A DNA stretch of 64,000 nucleotides from Triticum aestivum (lineage: Eukaryota > Streptophyta > Magnoliopsida > Poales > Poaceae), in contig NC_057809.1 in assembly GCF_018294505.1 (NCBI RefSeq), forward strand, positions 136,126,979-136,190,978, in the 5' to 3' direction. Positions 45,036-57,290 of this stretch are shown piece by piece. The translations under genes and the position numbers were made by a program. The notes beneath the pieces are model-generated. The model was given only the letters and a program-made list of their open reading frames with translations. It did no database searches and had not been told where the DNA came from. Position 1 is the first letter of the stretch. Each line of letters begins with the position of its first letter.

Positions 45036-46705
45036 ATGGAATTGAGTTTGTCTCATATGCTTCATCTTTTTAATATCTTTCCTGAGAATGATGGAAAGGA
45101 AAATTGTGCTCAAGTGCTAGGAGAAGAAGTCTATAATTTTTTGGCACTAAATCTTTGAATGATGAGCATGATTGTAATGTTATTAGGATGAACTCTTTGA
45201 ATATCCATAGTACTAAAGATGATTGCACTAGTCATGATGAAAATATCTCTTGCATTTTAATTTTTGTGGAATGCATAGAGTTTGCAATTATACACCAAAT
45301 AGGGAAGATAGATTTTGCAAGAGGCATAAGTATTTGGAAACTAAATGGTTGCAAGAAAGGTTAGATGTTTGTGCTTAAAATTTAAAATTTCTTGGCCCTA
45401 CTTGTGAACTTTGCAATGAATGTGATCATTTCAGTACCCAATGCAAATTGTTTCATGATCGTATCGTGTCCAAAAATTGTGATGACTTGATTTCCCTTGC
45501 ACATCATAATGAACTTAGTTTGCTCTTGGGTTATGAAGAAATGAAATGTATATCTAAGGTTATTCCAGAATTTTCCCTTCATAGAGTTCTTAATTTTGAT
45601 CTAGAGGAAATTTATATGTATTGTGCAATGAATTGCATTGAAAATCCTTATTACATAAAGAAAAAGAAAATAAATAGAGGATGAAGAGAATACTAATGAA
45701 AGGGAAGATACTTCCCAATATCCTCCTATTATTTCTTATGATGAATCAGGTAACGAGGAGGAGCCTCCTATTCAACCAATCTCATTAATAAGGAGCTCTG
45801 AAAAGAGGATTAAACCCACACATGATGTGAAGAAGAAAAAGAAAGGACGGAGAAGCAAAGGTAAAAAGGTATCCCTCCCAAATGATGTTTCTCCTATTAC
45901 TCCTTGTGATGATGATAATTTCTATACTATTGGTGTTGTCCATACTATTAATAATGAGAGTGATTATGCTTATGATATGAAAAGTCCCAAGCTTGGGGAT
46001 GCTACGTTTAATGAAGATGGTATTTTTAGTCTCCCAAGTTTTGATATTCAAATTTATAATGATGATAGCATGCCTTCTACTTATGATGATTATAATTTTT
46101 AAAGTGGATTTGGAGAAGTCATGACTTTATTTAGTAATGATTCCACTATCTTGGAAGAGGTTTCAATCGATTATGATGAGAACAAAGTCGCTACCTATGA
46201 TGATTATTGTGATGATACATATGCTATAAAAAGTACTGATGATTATATTTATAAAACTTGTCATGATTATGATTACCCTTTTTCTGAACATTACTCTTTT
46301 AATGTGGAAACAATTTATAGTATTCGAGTCTCTTATGATACGCCCACTATTCCGAATGAGAATAATTTTGCTTATGTGGAGAGTAATAAAATTTCTATTT
46401 TGGTAGATCATGAAAAGAATTCTTTATGTGATGGTTATATTGTTGAATTTATTCATGATTCTACTAAAAATTATTATGAGGGAGGAACATATGCTTGTAG
46501 GAATTGCAATAATATCAAGTTTCCTCTCTATGTGCTTAAAGTTTTGAAGTTATGCTTGTTTTACCCTCCTATGCTAGTTGATTATTGTTCCCATAAGTTG
46601 TTTGCTCACAAAATCCCTATGCATAGTAAGAGGGTTAGACTTAAGTTTGGTAGTCATATTCTTCATGATGCTCTCTTTATGTTTCAATTCTTATCCTTTA
46701 TGTGA
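45036..46705 (+). pseudogene. N1 single coding region, Asp/Tyr-rich, frameshifted
   Basis: Starts MELSLSHMLHLFNIFPENDG at 45036, shifts frame near 45150, carries CELCNECDHFSTQC (cysteine cluster, possible zinc-binding) near 45410-45440, and LAHHNELSLLLGYEEMKC. After further shifts comes a Lys-rich block (KKKKKGRRSKGKK at about 45830) and an Asp/Tyr-rich tail with DDY repeats (YDDYCDDTYAIKSTDDYIYK at 46190-46250). No protease, RT or integrase motif. It resembles hypothetical proteins common in Triticeae repeats. A gag-like or packaging role is inference only. Confidence 0.65.
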
Positions 46706-49700
46706 GCATCATTGAAATCGTCATGCCTAGCTAGGGGCGTTAAACGATAACGCTTGTTGGGAGGCAACCCAATTTTATTTTTAGTTCCTTGCTTTTTGTT
46801 CCTGTTTAGTAATAAATAATTCATATAGCCTCTGTTTAGATGTGGTTTTATGTTTTAATTAGTGTTTGTGCCAAGTAAAGCCTTTAGGACCTTCTTGGGT
46901 GATTGTTATTTGATCTTGTTGTAAAAAACAGAAAGTATGCGCTCACGAGAATAATTTTTATTTCTTACCAGAGAGCGATAAAATACCAATTCCACTTGAA
47001 GTAGATTAATAAACAAATTTCCTAGGACTTCCTAATTTCTCGGGATTTTTTGAGTTACAGAAGTATTCGAAACCTACATATTACTACAGAATGTTCTGTT
47101 TTTGACAGATTCTGTTCTCTATGTGTTGTTTGCTTATTTTGATGAATCTATGAGTAGTATCGGAGGGTATGAACCATAGAGAAGTTAGAATGCAGTAGAT
47201 ATTACACCAATATGAATTTAGAATGAGTTCACAACAGTACCTAAGTGGTGATTTATTTTCTTATACTAACGGAGCTTACGAGTTTTCTGTTAAGTTTTGT
47301 GTTTTGAAGTTTTCAAGTTTTGGGTAAAGATTCGATGGACTATGGAATAAGGAGTGGCAAGATCCTAAGCTTGGGGATGCCCAAGGCACCCCAAGGTAAT
47401 ATTCAAGGACAACCAAGAGCCTAAGCTTGGGGATGCCCCGGATGGCATCCCCTCTTTCGTGTTCGTTCATCGGTAACTTTACTTGAAGCTATATTTTTAT
47501 TCACCACATGATATCTGTTTTGCTTGGAGCGTCATTTTATTTTATTTTATTTTGCTTGCTGTTTGAATAAAATACCAAGATCTGAAATTATTAAATGTTA
47601 GAGAGTCTTCACATAGTTGCATAATTATTCGACTACTCATTGATCTTCACTTATATCTTTTGGTGTAGTTTGCCATTTGCTCTAGTGCTTCACTTATATC
47701 CTTTTAGAGCACGATGGTGGTTTTATTTTGAAGAAATAGATGAACTATCATGCTTCACTTATATTATTTTGAGAGTCTTTAGAACAGCATGGTAGTTTTC
47801 TTTGGTTATGAAACTAGTCCTAATATGATGGGCATCCAAGATGGGTATAATAAAAACTTTCATATAGAGTGCATTGAATACTATGAGAAGTTTGATACTT
47901 GATTTTGTTTTGAGATATAAAGATGGCGATATAAAGATGTGTTTTGCTTGGAGCATCATTTTATTTTCTTTACTTTTGATTTCTGTTTGAATAATATACC
48001 AAGATAAGAAATTCTTAAATGTTAGAGAGTCTTCATATAGTTGCATAATTATTCGAGTACTCATTGATCTTCACTTACATCTTTCAGAGTAGTTTGTTGT
48101 TGCTCTAGTGCTTCACTTACATCTTTTTAGAGCACGGTGGTGGTTTTATTTTATATAAATAGATGAACTCTCATGCTTCACTTATATTATTTAGAGAGTC
48201 CTAAACAACATGGTAATTTTCTTTGGTTATGAATTTAGTCCTAATATGATAGGCATCCAAGAGGGATATAATAAAACCTTTCATATAAAGTGCATGAATA
48301 CTATGAGAAGTTTGATACTTGATGATTGTTTTGAGATATGAGGATGGTAATATTAGAGTCATGCTAGTGAGTAGTTGGGAATTTTAGAAATACTTGTGTT
48401 AAAGTTTGTGATTCCCGTAGCATGCACGTATGGTGAACCGTTATGTGATGAAGTTGGAGCATGATTTATTTATTGATTGTCTTCCTTATGAGTGGCGGTC
48501 GGGGATGAGCGATGGTCTTTTCCTACCAATCTAACCCCCTAGGAGCATGCCCGTAGTACTTTGTTTCGATAACTAATAGATTTTTGCAATAAGTATGTGA
48601 GTTCTTTATGACTAATGTTGAGTCCATGGATTATACGCACTCTCACCCTTCCACCATTCGTAGCCTCTCTAGTACCGTGCAACTTTCGCCGGTACCATAA
48701 ACCCACCATATAGCTTCCTCAAAACAGCCACCATACCTACCTATTATGGCATTTCCATAGCCATTCCGAGATATATTGCCATGCAACTTTCCACCATTCC
48801 GTTATTATGACACGCTTCATCATTGTCATATTGCTTGCATGATCATGTAGTTGACATCGTATTTGTGGCAAAGCAACCATTCATAATTCTTCATACATGT
48901 CACTCATGCATCATTGCACATCCCGGTACACCGCCGGAGGCATCCACATAGAGTCATATTTTGTTCTAAGTATTGAGTTGTAAGTAAATAAAGTGTGATG
49001 ATCATCATTATTAGAGCATTGTCCCAAGTGAGGAAAGGATGATGGAGACTATGATTCCCCCACAAGTCGAGATGAGACTCCGGACGAAAAATAAAAAAAA
49101 GGAGAAAAGAGGCCAAAAAAAGAAAGAAGGCCCAAATAAAAAAATGAGAGAAAAAGAGAGAAGGGACAATGCTACTATCCCTTTTCCACACTTGTGCTTC
49201 AAAGTAGCACCATGTTATTCATATAGAGAGTCTCTTATGATATCACTTTCATATACTAGTGGGAATTTTTCATTATAGAACTTGGCTTGTATATTCCAAT
49301 GATGGGCTTCCTCAAAATTGCCCTAGGTCTTCGTGAGCAAGCAAGTTGGATGCACACCCACTTAGTTTCTTTTGTTGATCTTCCATACACTTATAGCTCT
49401 AGTGCATCTGTTGCATGGCAATCCCTACTCACTCACATTGATATCTATTGATGGGCATCTCCATAGCCCGTTGATACGCCTAGTTAATGTGAGACTATCT
49501 TCTCCTTTTTGTCTTCTCCACAACCACCATTCTATTCCACCTATAGTGCTATGTCCATGGCTCACACTCATGTATTGCGTGAAGATTGAAAAAGTTTGAG
49601 AACATCAAAAGTATGAAACAATTGCTTGGCTTGTAATCAGGGCTGTGCATGATTTAAATATTTTGTGTGATGAAGATAGAGCATAGCCAGACTATATGAT

Positions 49701-49936
49701 TTTGTAGGGATAACTTTCTTTGGCCATGTTATTTTGAGAAGACATGATTTCTTGGTTAGTATGCTTGAAGTATTATTATTTTTATGTCAATATTAAACTT
49801 TTGTCTTGAATCTTATGGATCTGAATATTCTTGCCACAATAAATAGAACTACATGTTAGGTAGCATTCCACATCAAAAATTCTGTTTTTATCATTTACCT
49901 ACTCGAGGACGAGCAGGAATTAAGCTTGGGGATGCT
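46706..49936 (+). other. N1 long noncoding interior
   Basis: Over 3 kb without supported coding. It contains two near-repeats of CCTAAGCTTGGGGATGCCC (near 47367 and 47421), a 424-bp tandem duplication (separate entry), and a purine tract at 49078-49168 (runs of A and GA). The last bases, AGCTTGGGGATGCT before 49937, are the polypurine tract. Confidence 0.65.
47516..48362 (+). repeat. Tandem duplication, period about 424 bp, in N1
   Basis: Unit 1 starts TGTTTTGCTTGGAGCGTCAT at 47516 and unit 2 starts TGTTTTGCTTGGAGCATCAT at 47940. Both proceed through AAATGTTAGAGAGTCTTCA, ATAATTATTCGA and GAGAAGTTTGATACTTGAT. Unit identity is about 90% by eye, with several small indels. Confidence 0.85.
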
Positions 49937-50505
49937 TGATACATCTCCAACGTATCTATAATTTTTGATTGTTCCATGCTATTATATTATCAACCTTAGA
50001 TGTTTTATATGCTGTTTTATATGATTTTTGGGACTAACCTATTAACCTAGAGCCCAGTGCCAGTTTCTGTTTTTTCCTTGTTTTAGAGTATCACAGAAAA
50101 GGAAAATCAAACGGAGTCCAATTGACATGAAACTTCACGGAACTTATTTTTGGAACGAAAGCAATCCAGGAGACTTGGAGTAGACGTCAGGGAAGCTTCA
50201 AGGTGGCCACGAGGCAGGGAGGCGCGCCCCCACCCTCGTGGGCCCCTCGTGGCTCCCCTGACCGACTTCTTTTGCCTATATATATATATCCATATACCCT
50301 AAAAACTTCGGGGAACAGAATAGACCGGGAGTTCCACTGCCAGAAGCCTCCGTAGCCATTGAAAACCAATCTAGACCCGTTCCAGCACCCTGCCGGAGGG
50401 GGAATCCCTCTTCGGTGGCTATCGTCATCATCCCGGTGCTCTCCATGATGAGGAGGGAGTAGTTCTCCCTCGGGGCTGAGGGTATGTACCAGTAGCTATG
50501 TGTTT

Positions 50506-50542
<37 letters not shown>

Positions 50543-51270
50543 TTCTTGAGGTGATACGATCTTGATGTATCACGAGCTTTGCTATTATAGTTGGATGTTA
50601 TGATGTTTCTCCCCCTCTAGTCTCTTGTGATGAATTGACTTTTCCCTTTGAAGTTATCTTATCGGATTGAGTCTTTAAGGATTTGAGAACACTTGATGTA
50701 TGTCTTGCATGTGCTTATTTGTGGTGACAATGGGATATCACGTGATCCACTTGATGTATGTTTTGGTGATCAACTTGCGAGTTCCGTGACCTCGTGAACT
50801 TATGCATAGGGGTTGGCACATGTTTTCGTCTTGACTCTCCGGTAGAAACTTTGGGGCACTCTTTGAAGTTCTTTGTGAACTTGCACTAGTGAAAGTATGA
50901 ACCCTAGGCCTTGTTTCAACGCATTGCAATACCATTTGTGCTCACATTTACCATTAGTTACCTTGCTGTTTTTATATTTTCAGATTACAAATACTCATAT
51001 CTATCATCCATATTGCACTTGTATCACCATCTCTTCACCGAACTAGTGCACCTATACAATTTACCATTGTATTGGGTGTGTTGGGGACACAAGAGACTCT
51101 TTGTTATTTGGTTGCAGGGTTGTTTGAGAGAGACCATCTTCATCCTACGCCTCCCACGGATTGATACACCTTAGGTCATCCACTCGAGGGAAATTTTCTA
51201 CTGTCCTACAAACCTCTGCAATTGGAGGCCCAACAACGTCTACAAGAAGAAGGTTGTGTAGTAGACATCA
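49937..51270 (+). repeat. N1 3' LTR (1334 bp) with 347-bp deletion
   Basis: Starts TGATACATCTCC, ends GTAGTAGACATCA. It matches the 5' LTR except for loss of the segment equivalent to 44171-44517 (joined at CTTTGTG/AACTTGCAC) and a longer CT microsatellite (50512-50539). Confidence 0.9.
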
Positions 51271-51629
51271 CACATCCCCAAACTTTAAGAAACGACAACT
51301 TAGGTTTTTTGCCAAACCATAGTTCATATGGTGTCGTCTCAACGGATTAGATGGTGCCCTATTTAACGTGAATGCAGCTGTCTCAAATGTATAACCCCAA
51401 AACGATAGTGCTAAATCGGTAAGAGACATCATAGATCGCACCATATCTAATAAAGTACGGTCACGATGTTCAGACACAACATTACACTGTGGTGTTCCAG
51501 GTGCCGTGAGTTATGAAACTATTCCACTTTGTTTTAAATGAAGGCCAAACTCGTAACTCAAATATTCGCCTCTGCGATCAGATCGTAGAAACTTGATTTT
51601 CTTGTTACGATGATTTTCCACTTCACTCT
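51271..51629 (-). pseudogene. C3 pol segment 3 (integrase core), degraded
   Basis: Continues C3 after N1. The minus strand encodes DRTLLDMVRSMMSLTDLALS, FWGYTFETAAFTLNRAPS and the region around the second catalytic Asp, with frame breaks. It ends at CACTCT where C4 begins (51630). Earlier integrase, gag and the 5' LTR of C3 lie beyond the right edge. Confidence 0.85.
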
Positions 51630-51949
51630 TGTTAAGGCATATCTCTCTTGATGCAGTTTTGGTGATTGATGACAACATGTTTGCGTACTAACCGTGTGCT
51701 TTGAGCATTTCAGAGATTCATCCTTTGGCACGAGACGATTTCTTTCCCCTCGGAGTGTTATTCAAGACAGTGTAGCTATTTTGTTTCTTGTTTGGTGGAC
51801 TAGTTTCGTAGGAGTCATCGTACTATCAAGAGGGGGTCCGCTTTGGTAAGGCTAGGGTGGAATCATCATGTACACTTCCGTTTCACACACTCTGAGCCTT
51901 CCCGCTTCGTTGGAGGTTGGATTCCCTGCTGAATGGGCAGTCTTTGGCC

Positions 51950-52275
51950 CTAGCGGTAGTACCGCGGTGCCCAGCGGTAGTACCACTTGAGGGTCCTCAG
52001 CGGTAGTACCGCTGCGGTACGGGGCCACTACCGCCTCATCTCGAGGGGGGCGCATCTCGTGTCGGGTTGAGCAGCACTTGCAGTGGTAGTAGATGTGGTA
52101 GTACCGCTCAAGAGCGGTAGTACCGCCCTACCACCGCAGCAGTACCGCGCTAGGCACGGTCCCCCCTCTATCTTGAAGCCCTCCCAGGCTGGGCGGTAGT
52201 ACCGCAAGGGGGAGCAGTAGTACCGCTGGGTCCAACGGTAGTACCGCTGCCCCCTGCGGTAGTACCGCCCTTTGC
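51950..52275. promoter_or_regulatory. Cluster of GCGGTAGTACCGC palindromes in C4 U3
   Basis: The 13-mer GCGGTAGTACCGC (6-bp arms, 1-base centre) or close variants recurs about nine or ten times between 51953 and 52272, with half-sites between, ending about 45 bases before the TATA box. The placement in U3 suggests binding sites or a structural element; the function is inferred only. Confidence 0.7.
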
Positions 52276-52315
52276 GGGGCTGTTTTGGGGGTAACGGTTG
52301 GATTGGGTCCTTTAG

Positions 52316-52323
52316 TATAAAAG
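52316..52323 (+). promoter_or_regulatory. TATA box in C4 LTR
   Basis: TATAAAAG in GTCCTTTAGTATAAAAGGGG, just after the palindrome cluster. It fits the U3/R border, and the solo-LTR insertion at 52600 lies downstream of it, so C4's leader is disrupted. Confidence 0.75.
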
Positions 52324-52599
52324 GGGTCCCCTTCTTCCTCGTTGACTTACCTCTTCCCCCATAAGCTCCATTAATGCTCCAAGCTCCATTTTCGCCCGAT
52401 CTCTCTCCCTAGCCAATCAAACTTGTTGATTTGCTCGGGAGTGGTTGAGAAGGCCCCGTACACTTCCACCAAGAGAAATTTGATTCCCCCACCTATCCCT
52501 AGCGGATCTTGTTACTCTTGGGTGTTTGAGCACCCTAGACGGTTGAGGTCACCACGGAGCCATAGTCCATTGTGGTGAAGCTTCATGGTGTTGTTGGGA

Positions 52600-55500
52600 T
52601 GTAACGCCCTCGATGCGGCTATATCTCCCACGTGTCGAAGCACGACTTAGAGGCATAACCGCGTTGAAAGCAATGTCGCAAGAGAGGTAATCTTCACACA
52701 ACCCATGTAATGCATATGGGAAAAAGATACATAGTTGGCTTACAATCACCACTTCACACAATTACATGAATAAAGCATTACATCATCCAAATACACTCAA
52801 GGTCCGACTACGGAACCAAAATAAAAGAAGAACCCCAAATGCGACAAGGTCCCCGATCGACCCCAACTGGGCTCCACTACTGATCAACTAGAACGAAGGA
52901 AGACAAAGGACAAAATCTTCAACTAGCTCCTCCTTGAGCTTGGTTGCGTCATCTGCTCGGACTCAACGGCACCTGCAAACTGGTTTTGGAAGTATCTGTG
53001 AGCCATAGGGACTCAGCAATCTCGCACCCTCGCGATCAAGACTATTTAAGCTTATGGGTAAGGTAAAGGTATGAGGTGGAGCTGCAGCAAGCGACTAGCA
53101 TATATGGTGGCTAACATACGCAAATGAGAGCGAGAAGAGAAGGCAAAGCACGGTCAATGAAACTATGATCAAGAAGTGATCCTAAACAACCTACATCAAA
53201 CATAACTCCAACATCGTGTTCACTTCCCGGACTTCGCCGGAAAGAGACCATCACGGTTACACACGTGGTTGATTCATTTTAATTAAGTTAAGGTTCAAGT
53301 TATCTACAACCGGACATTAACAAATTCCCATCTGCCCATAACCGCGGGCATGGCTTTTGAAAGTTCAAATCCCTGCAGGGGTGTCCCAACTTAGCCCATC
53401 ACAAGCTCTCACGGTCAACGAAGGAATAGACCTCCTCCCGAGACGTTCCGATTAGACTGGTATCCCGGTACAACAAGACATTTCGACAGGGTAAAACTAA
53501 ACCAGCAACACCGCCCGAATGTGCCGACAAATCCTGATAGGAGCTGCACATATCTCTTTCTCAGGGCACACTCAGATGAGCGCTCCATACAACTAAAACC
53601 AAACCTCGAGTTTCCCCGAGGGGGCGCTGCACAGGACTCTAGTTTGGACCAACACTCAGAGGAGCACCGGCCCGGGGGGGGGGGGTAAAATAATGATGAC
53701 CCTCAGGAGCGCGACTCCCAAGGGAAAAGAAAAGGCTAGGTGGCAAATGGTAAAACCAATGTTGGGCATTGCTGGAAGAGGTTTACTTAAGGCGAACTGT
53801 CAAGGGGTTCCCATAATAGCCCAACCGCGTAAGGAACGCAAAATCCGGGAACATAACACCGATACGGAAACTAGGGCGGCAAGAGTGGAACAAAACACCA
53901 GGCATAAGGCCGAGCCTTCCACCCTTTACCAAGTATATAGATGCATTAATTAAATAAGATATATTGTGATATCCCAACAAGTAAACATGGTCCAACAAGG
54001 AAGAACATCTCCGTGTTCCAACAAGGAACAAACTTCAATCTTCACCTGCAACTAACAACGCTATGAGAGGGGCTGAGCAAAGCGGTAACATAGCCAATCA
54101 ACGGTTTGCTAGGACAAGGTGGGTTAGAGGCTTGGTTCAACAATATAGGAGGCATGATAAGCAAGTGGTAGGTATCGCAGCATAGGCATAGCAAAAGAGC
54201 GAGCAACTAAGCAAGCAAAGATAGAAGTGATTTCGAGGGTATGATCATCTTGCCTGAGATCCCGCAAGGAAGAAGAACGAGTCCGTGAAGAAGACAAACG
54301 GACGGAGTCGAACGGATCCTCACAACTCTGGAACGGAACCAAAGCTCACGAGAAAGGCAACCCGGAAAGAAGCAAACAACATAGTAAACAACCAACACAT
54401 AGACATGGCATGATGCACAAACGATTATGATGCATGTCCGGTTAATGAGGCCTGGCATGGCAAAGTGCACAAGCAATCCTACAAATTAAGTGGAGCTCAA
54501 TATGCAACTCCATTTCATATTAACGGAACACCACATCAATTATTTAGTTCACTCTCGGTTAGGTACTCAACAATATTAAAAGTTAGTTAACATGGCAAGA
54601 GGTGAAGCATAACAAAACTATACTATCTAAACAATTTAAATGGGGCCGGATATAACAAACAACAAATCCGGTAAATCCCCATATGCATTTAGCAATTTAA
54701 TGCAACAACAATTTAAACATTTTAATTCTTGTTATCATGATGCGGATGACATGAACAAGTTTATGCAATTCTTATTAAAAGTTGACAAGAGCATTATGAA
54801 GCATTTGTCCCGATGGTGGAAAGGAAAGGGGTGCCACGGCAACGATACGAAAACGGTGCCATGGCAGCGTTTCGGTTCCGGTAACTCGATTGAGATACCA
54901 ATGCAAAGGAGAAGTGTGCGGATGCGTGCAAAAGATGGTGGGGCGCTCCCGGATTCCGGGTGTCCCACGAGTTGGCGACAAGGAAACGAGTGACAATTTG
55001 GACATGGTGCAAACACAAGCATCTCAAACATCGCAAGCATTCGTTCACGGACGTCGTCTTGGGGTTATACCTTTGAAGCGTGCATTATCGGAACGGATCG
55101 AGTTCGGTGGTAGGGGTACACGTGTCGAAGGGGAAGTAGTTGTTCATGGTTTGTCGTGGGAAGTAGCGGTTCATGCGACGGTAGTTGAACTTGACGTTTG
55201 TGTTGCACGGGTCTTCGGCGATGGTAGAGGTACAAACATTCTCGCGGTACTTGGGTCGTCGTGGAACTTGGCGTCATGGTACTTGGGTCTTCGGACTTGA
55301 CGGATCCGATGCCTCCGGACGTAGTGGTACACGTTCGTTTTCGGAGAGGTACTTGGCGTTCTTCGTCCCGAAGTGTAGTCAAACTTGACGTATCTGAGGG
55401 ATCCGAGCATCGTGGTACTTGTCGAAATCCACATCGGATGAAGTGGAACATCTTTAAGTGTGACTTGGTGTGTCCCAAAATCTGCGGGCGTCGGCACTTG

Positions 55501-56783
55501 GCGAAAGAAACCACGAAGGCGTCCTTGACATCCCTGGTTGCCGGTTCTTGGCAGCCACAAGAGGGGAAAAACAAGCCCCATCGGGCAGCAAGGAGGTGGA
55601 GGTCTCGTAGGAGTTGGTCGTGAAGGGGCTGCTGAGGCAGCAGGAGAAGATGGCCGGTGGTGCAGGCCGAACGGAGGGAGGAGGAGGCACAGGCGCTGAC
55701 GAGCCTGGGGCGCCGGACCACTGTAGCGGTGGGTCGAGAGGCCAGGGAGACCCTGGAAGGGTCGAGGTCGCCGGCGGGCTGGATCGCCGGAGCGGCGCGA
55801 CGGTTCCTGGTGGTGCGAAGGAGCCATGGAGGCGATGCAGACGATGGAGACAGGGAACGGTGGGAGCAGAAGGAGCTCGCGACGACACATCAAACGGGGA
55901 GGCCCTCGAGCAGAGGAGCAGGCGACATGGAGGGGCGACAGCAGAGTAGCGACAGAAGGGCGCGATGACGGCGGGGTCATGGCGGCTGCGGCAAGAGAAG
56001 AAGGCGCGGGCGGGCGAGCTCGCCGGAGGGCGCAAGGAAGAGCGGGATCGGGCGTGGGGTGGAGGAGGATTGGGATGGAGCCGAGGCTTCCCCTGGCGGC
56101 GCGATCGGGAGGAGGACGAGGGGGATCGAGAGAGATGTGGCGAGCGAGTGGGGATCAGGAACGGGGTGGCGGCGCTGGAGGAGGGATCCAGGGAGAGAAG
56201 TGGGATCGGGCTAGGTTAAGAGGAGGCCAGCGGCTGGGCCTTAGGAGGGTTGGTTCAGGGAGGCCGGCCTAGTTGGAGATTGTTGAACTTATCTCCACTA
56301 TTTAGAAAATAAAAAAATGGAGAGGAAGAAGAAGAGAAAAGAAAATAATTGAGGGTCCAAATATTTTCTAATTGAGCCGAAAATTAACAAGTAGCCACTT
56401 GGCGGCATAATGCCAAAGTGCCACAACTTGAAAGGGGCCATGCGGAGAAAAGATCATGGATGCAAAATAACTTAGAAATGAGAGGGATTTATAATGCAAG
56501 TTTGTTGCGGTGGCTTCCAATTAAATGGAATATTTATTATAGCTCCCTAATATTGGGAGGATATGTTATAAAGAGAAACCACCGTGTGAGTTCCCTCGGT
56601 TTAAATGGACCGAAGATCCATGCAATTTTATTTAGTTGAGTTAAGAAAAAGAAATGACATGATGGCATGATGACATGATGCAATGCACACGATGCAAAGA
56701 TGAATGCAATGAACCAAACAAATCACACGACGAAACCCGGAAACCACGGAAGGCATCTGAAGCTCCGGTCTTGGGGCGTCACA
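52600..56783 (-). mobile_element. Large solo LTR (4184 bp), probably Gypsy
   Basis: Bounded by TGTAACGCCCTCGATGCGG and CTTGGGGCGTCACA (TG...CA, nearly inverted TGTRACGCCC ends) with perfect 5-bp duplications TGGGA (52595-52599 and 56784-56788). No internal repeat of the ends and no gag or pol motif are seen, so it is a solo LTR of a family with very long LTRs. Minus orientation is preferred because TGTGACGCCCC starts are common in cereal Gypsy LTRs. The half 55000-56280 is GC-rich and yields long spurious frames on both strands; they show no domain. A G-run lies at 53674-53686. Confidence 0.8.
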
Positions 56784-57241
56784 TGGGAGCCTCCGATTAA
56801 GTTGTGGAGATTGCCCCAACCATGTTTGTAAAGGTCCGGTCGCCGCCTCCAAGGGCACCAATAGTGGAATCACGGCATCTCGCATTGTGTGAGGGCGTGA
56901 GGAGAATATGGTGGCCCTAGTGGCTTCTTGGGGAGCATTGTGCCTCCACACCGCCCCAACGGAGACATACTTCCCCTCAAAAGGAAGGAACTTCGGTAAC
57001 ACATCCTCGTCTTCACCGGCTCCACCCTTGGTTATCTCGTACCTTTACTTGTGCAAGCTTATTAGTGTTACTTCCCTTGCTTGCTTGTGTGCTTGTTGTT
57101 GTTGCATCATATAGGTTGCTCACCTAGTTGCACTTCTAGACAACCTACTTTGATGCAAAGTTTAATTCGGTAAAGAAAAGCTAAAAATTGTTAGTTGCCT
57201 ATTCACCCTCCCCTCTAGTCAACCATATCGATCCTTCCAAT

Positions 57242-57253
57242 TGGTATCAGAGC
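57242..57253 (+). other. C4 primer-binding site (initiator tRNA-Met)
   Basis: TGGTATCAGAGC, the exact consensus Copia site, two bases after the LTR end. Confidence 0.92.
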
Positions 57254-57290
57254 CTCGTCTCTTTACTAAGGACTTTACCATCCGAAGAGT

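Larger units (their letters stand above)
43224..51270 (+). mobile_element. N1: non-autonomous LTR retrotransposon (8.0 kb)
   Basis: LTRs 43224-44910 and 49937-51270, target duplication CACAT (43219-43223 and 51271-51275), primer site 44921-44938, purine-rich AAGCTTGGGGATGC just before the 3' LTR. The 5-kb interior has only one broken, non-pol coding region, so it must have moved using enzymes of another element. The LTR start TGATACGTCTCCAACGTATC and tRNA-Asp primer site point to a Gypsy parent; I do not assign a family name. Confidence 0.92.
51630..57239 (+). repeat. C4 5' LTR, split by a solo LTR
   Basis: Starts TGTTAAGGCATATCTC and ends ATCCTTCCA at 57239, two bases before the primer site. 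Without the insert (52600-56783) and one TGGGA copy it is about 1.42 kb. It has a TATA box at 52316-52323 and a palindrome cluster upstream. The right fragment is 56784-57239. Confidence 0.85.

Noticed and set aside
51950..52275. CRISPR-like array (short repeats with spacers)
   Set aside because: Palindromic 13-mers with irregular spacing inside a plant Copia LTR; spacers are not unique protospacer-like units and no cas genes are present.
55065..56272. Several 100-270-codon frames on both strands
   Set aside because: Arg/Pro/Ser- or Gly/Glu-rich low-complexity translations in a GC-rich block inside a bounded solo LTR; mutually overlapping frames and no motif.
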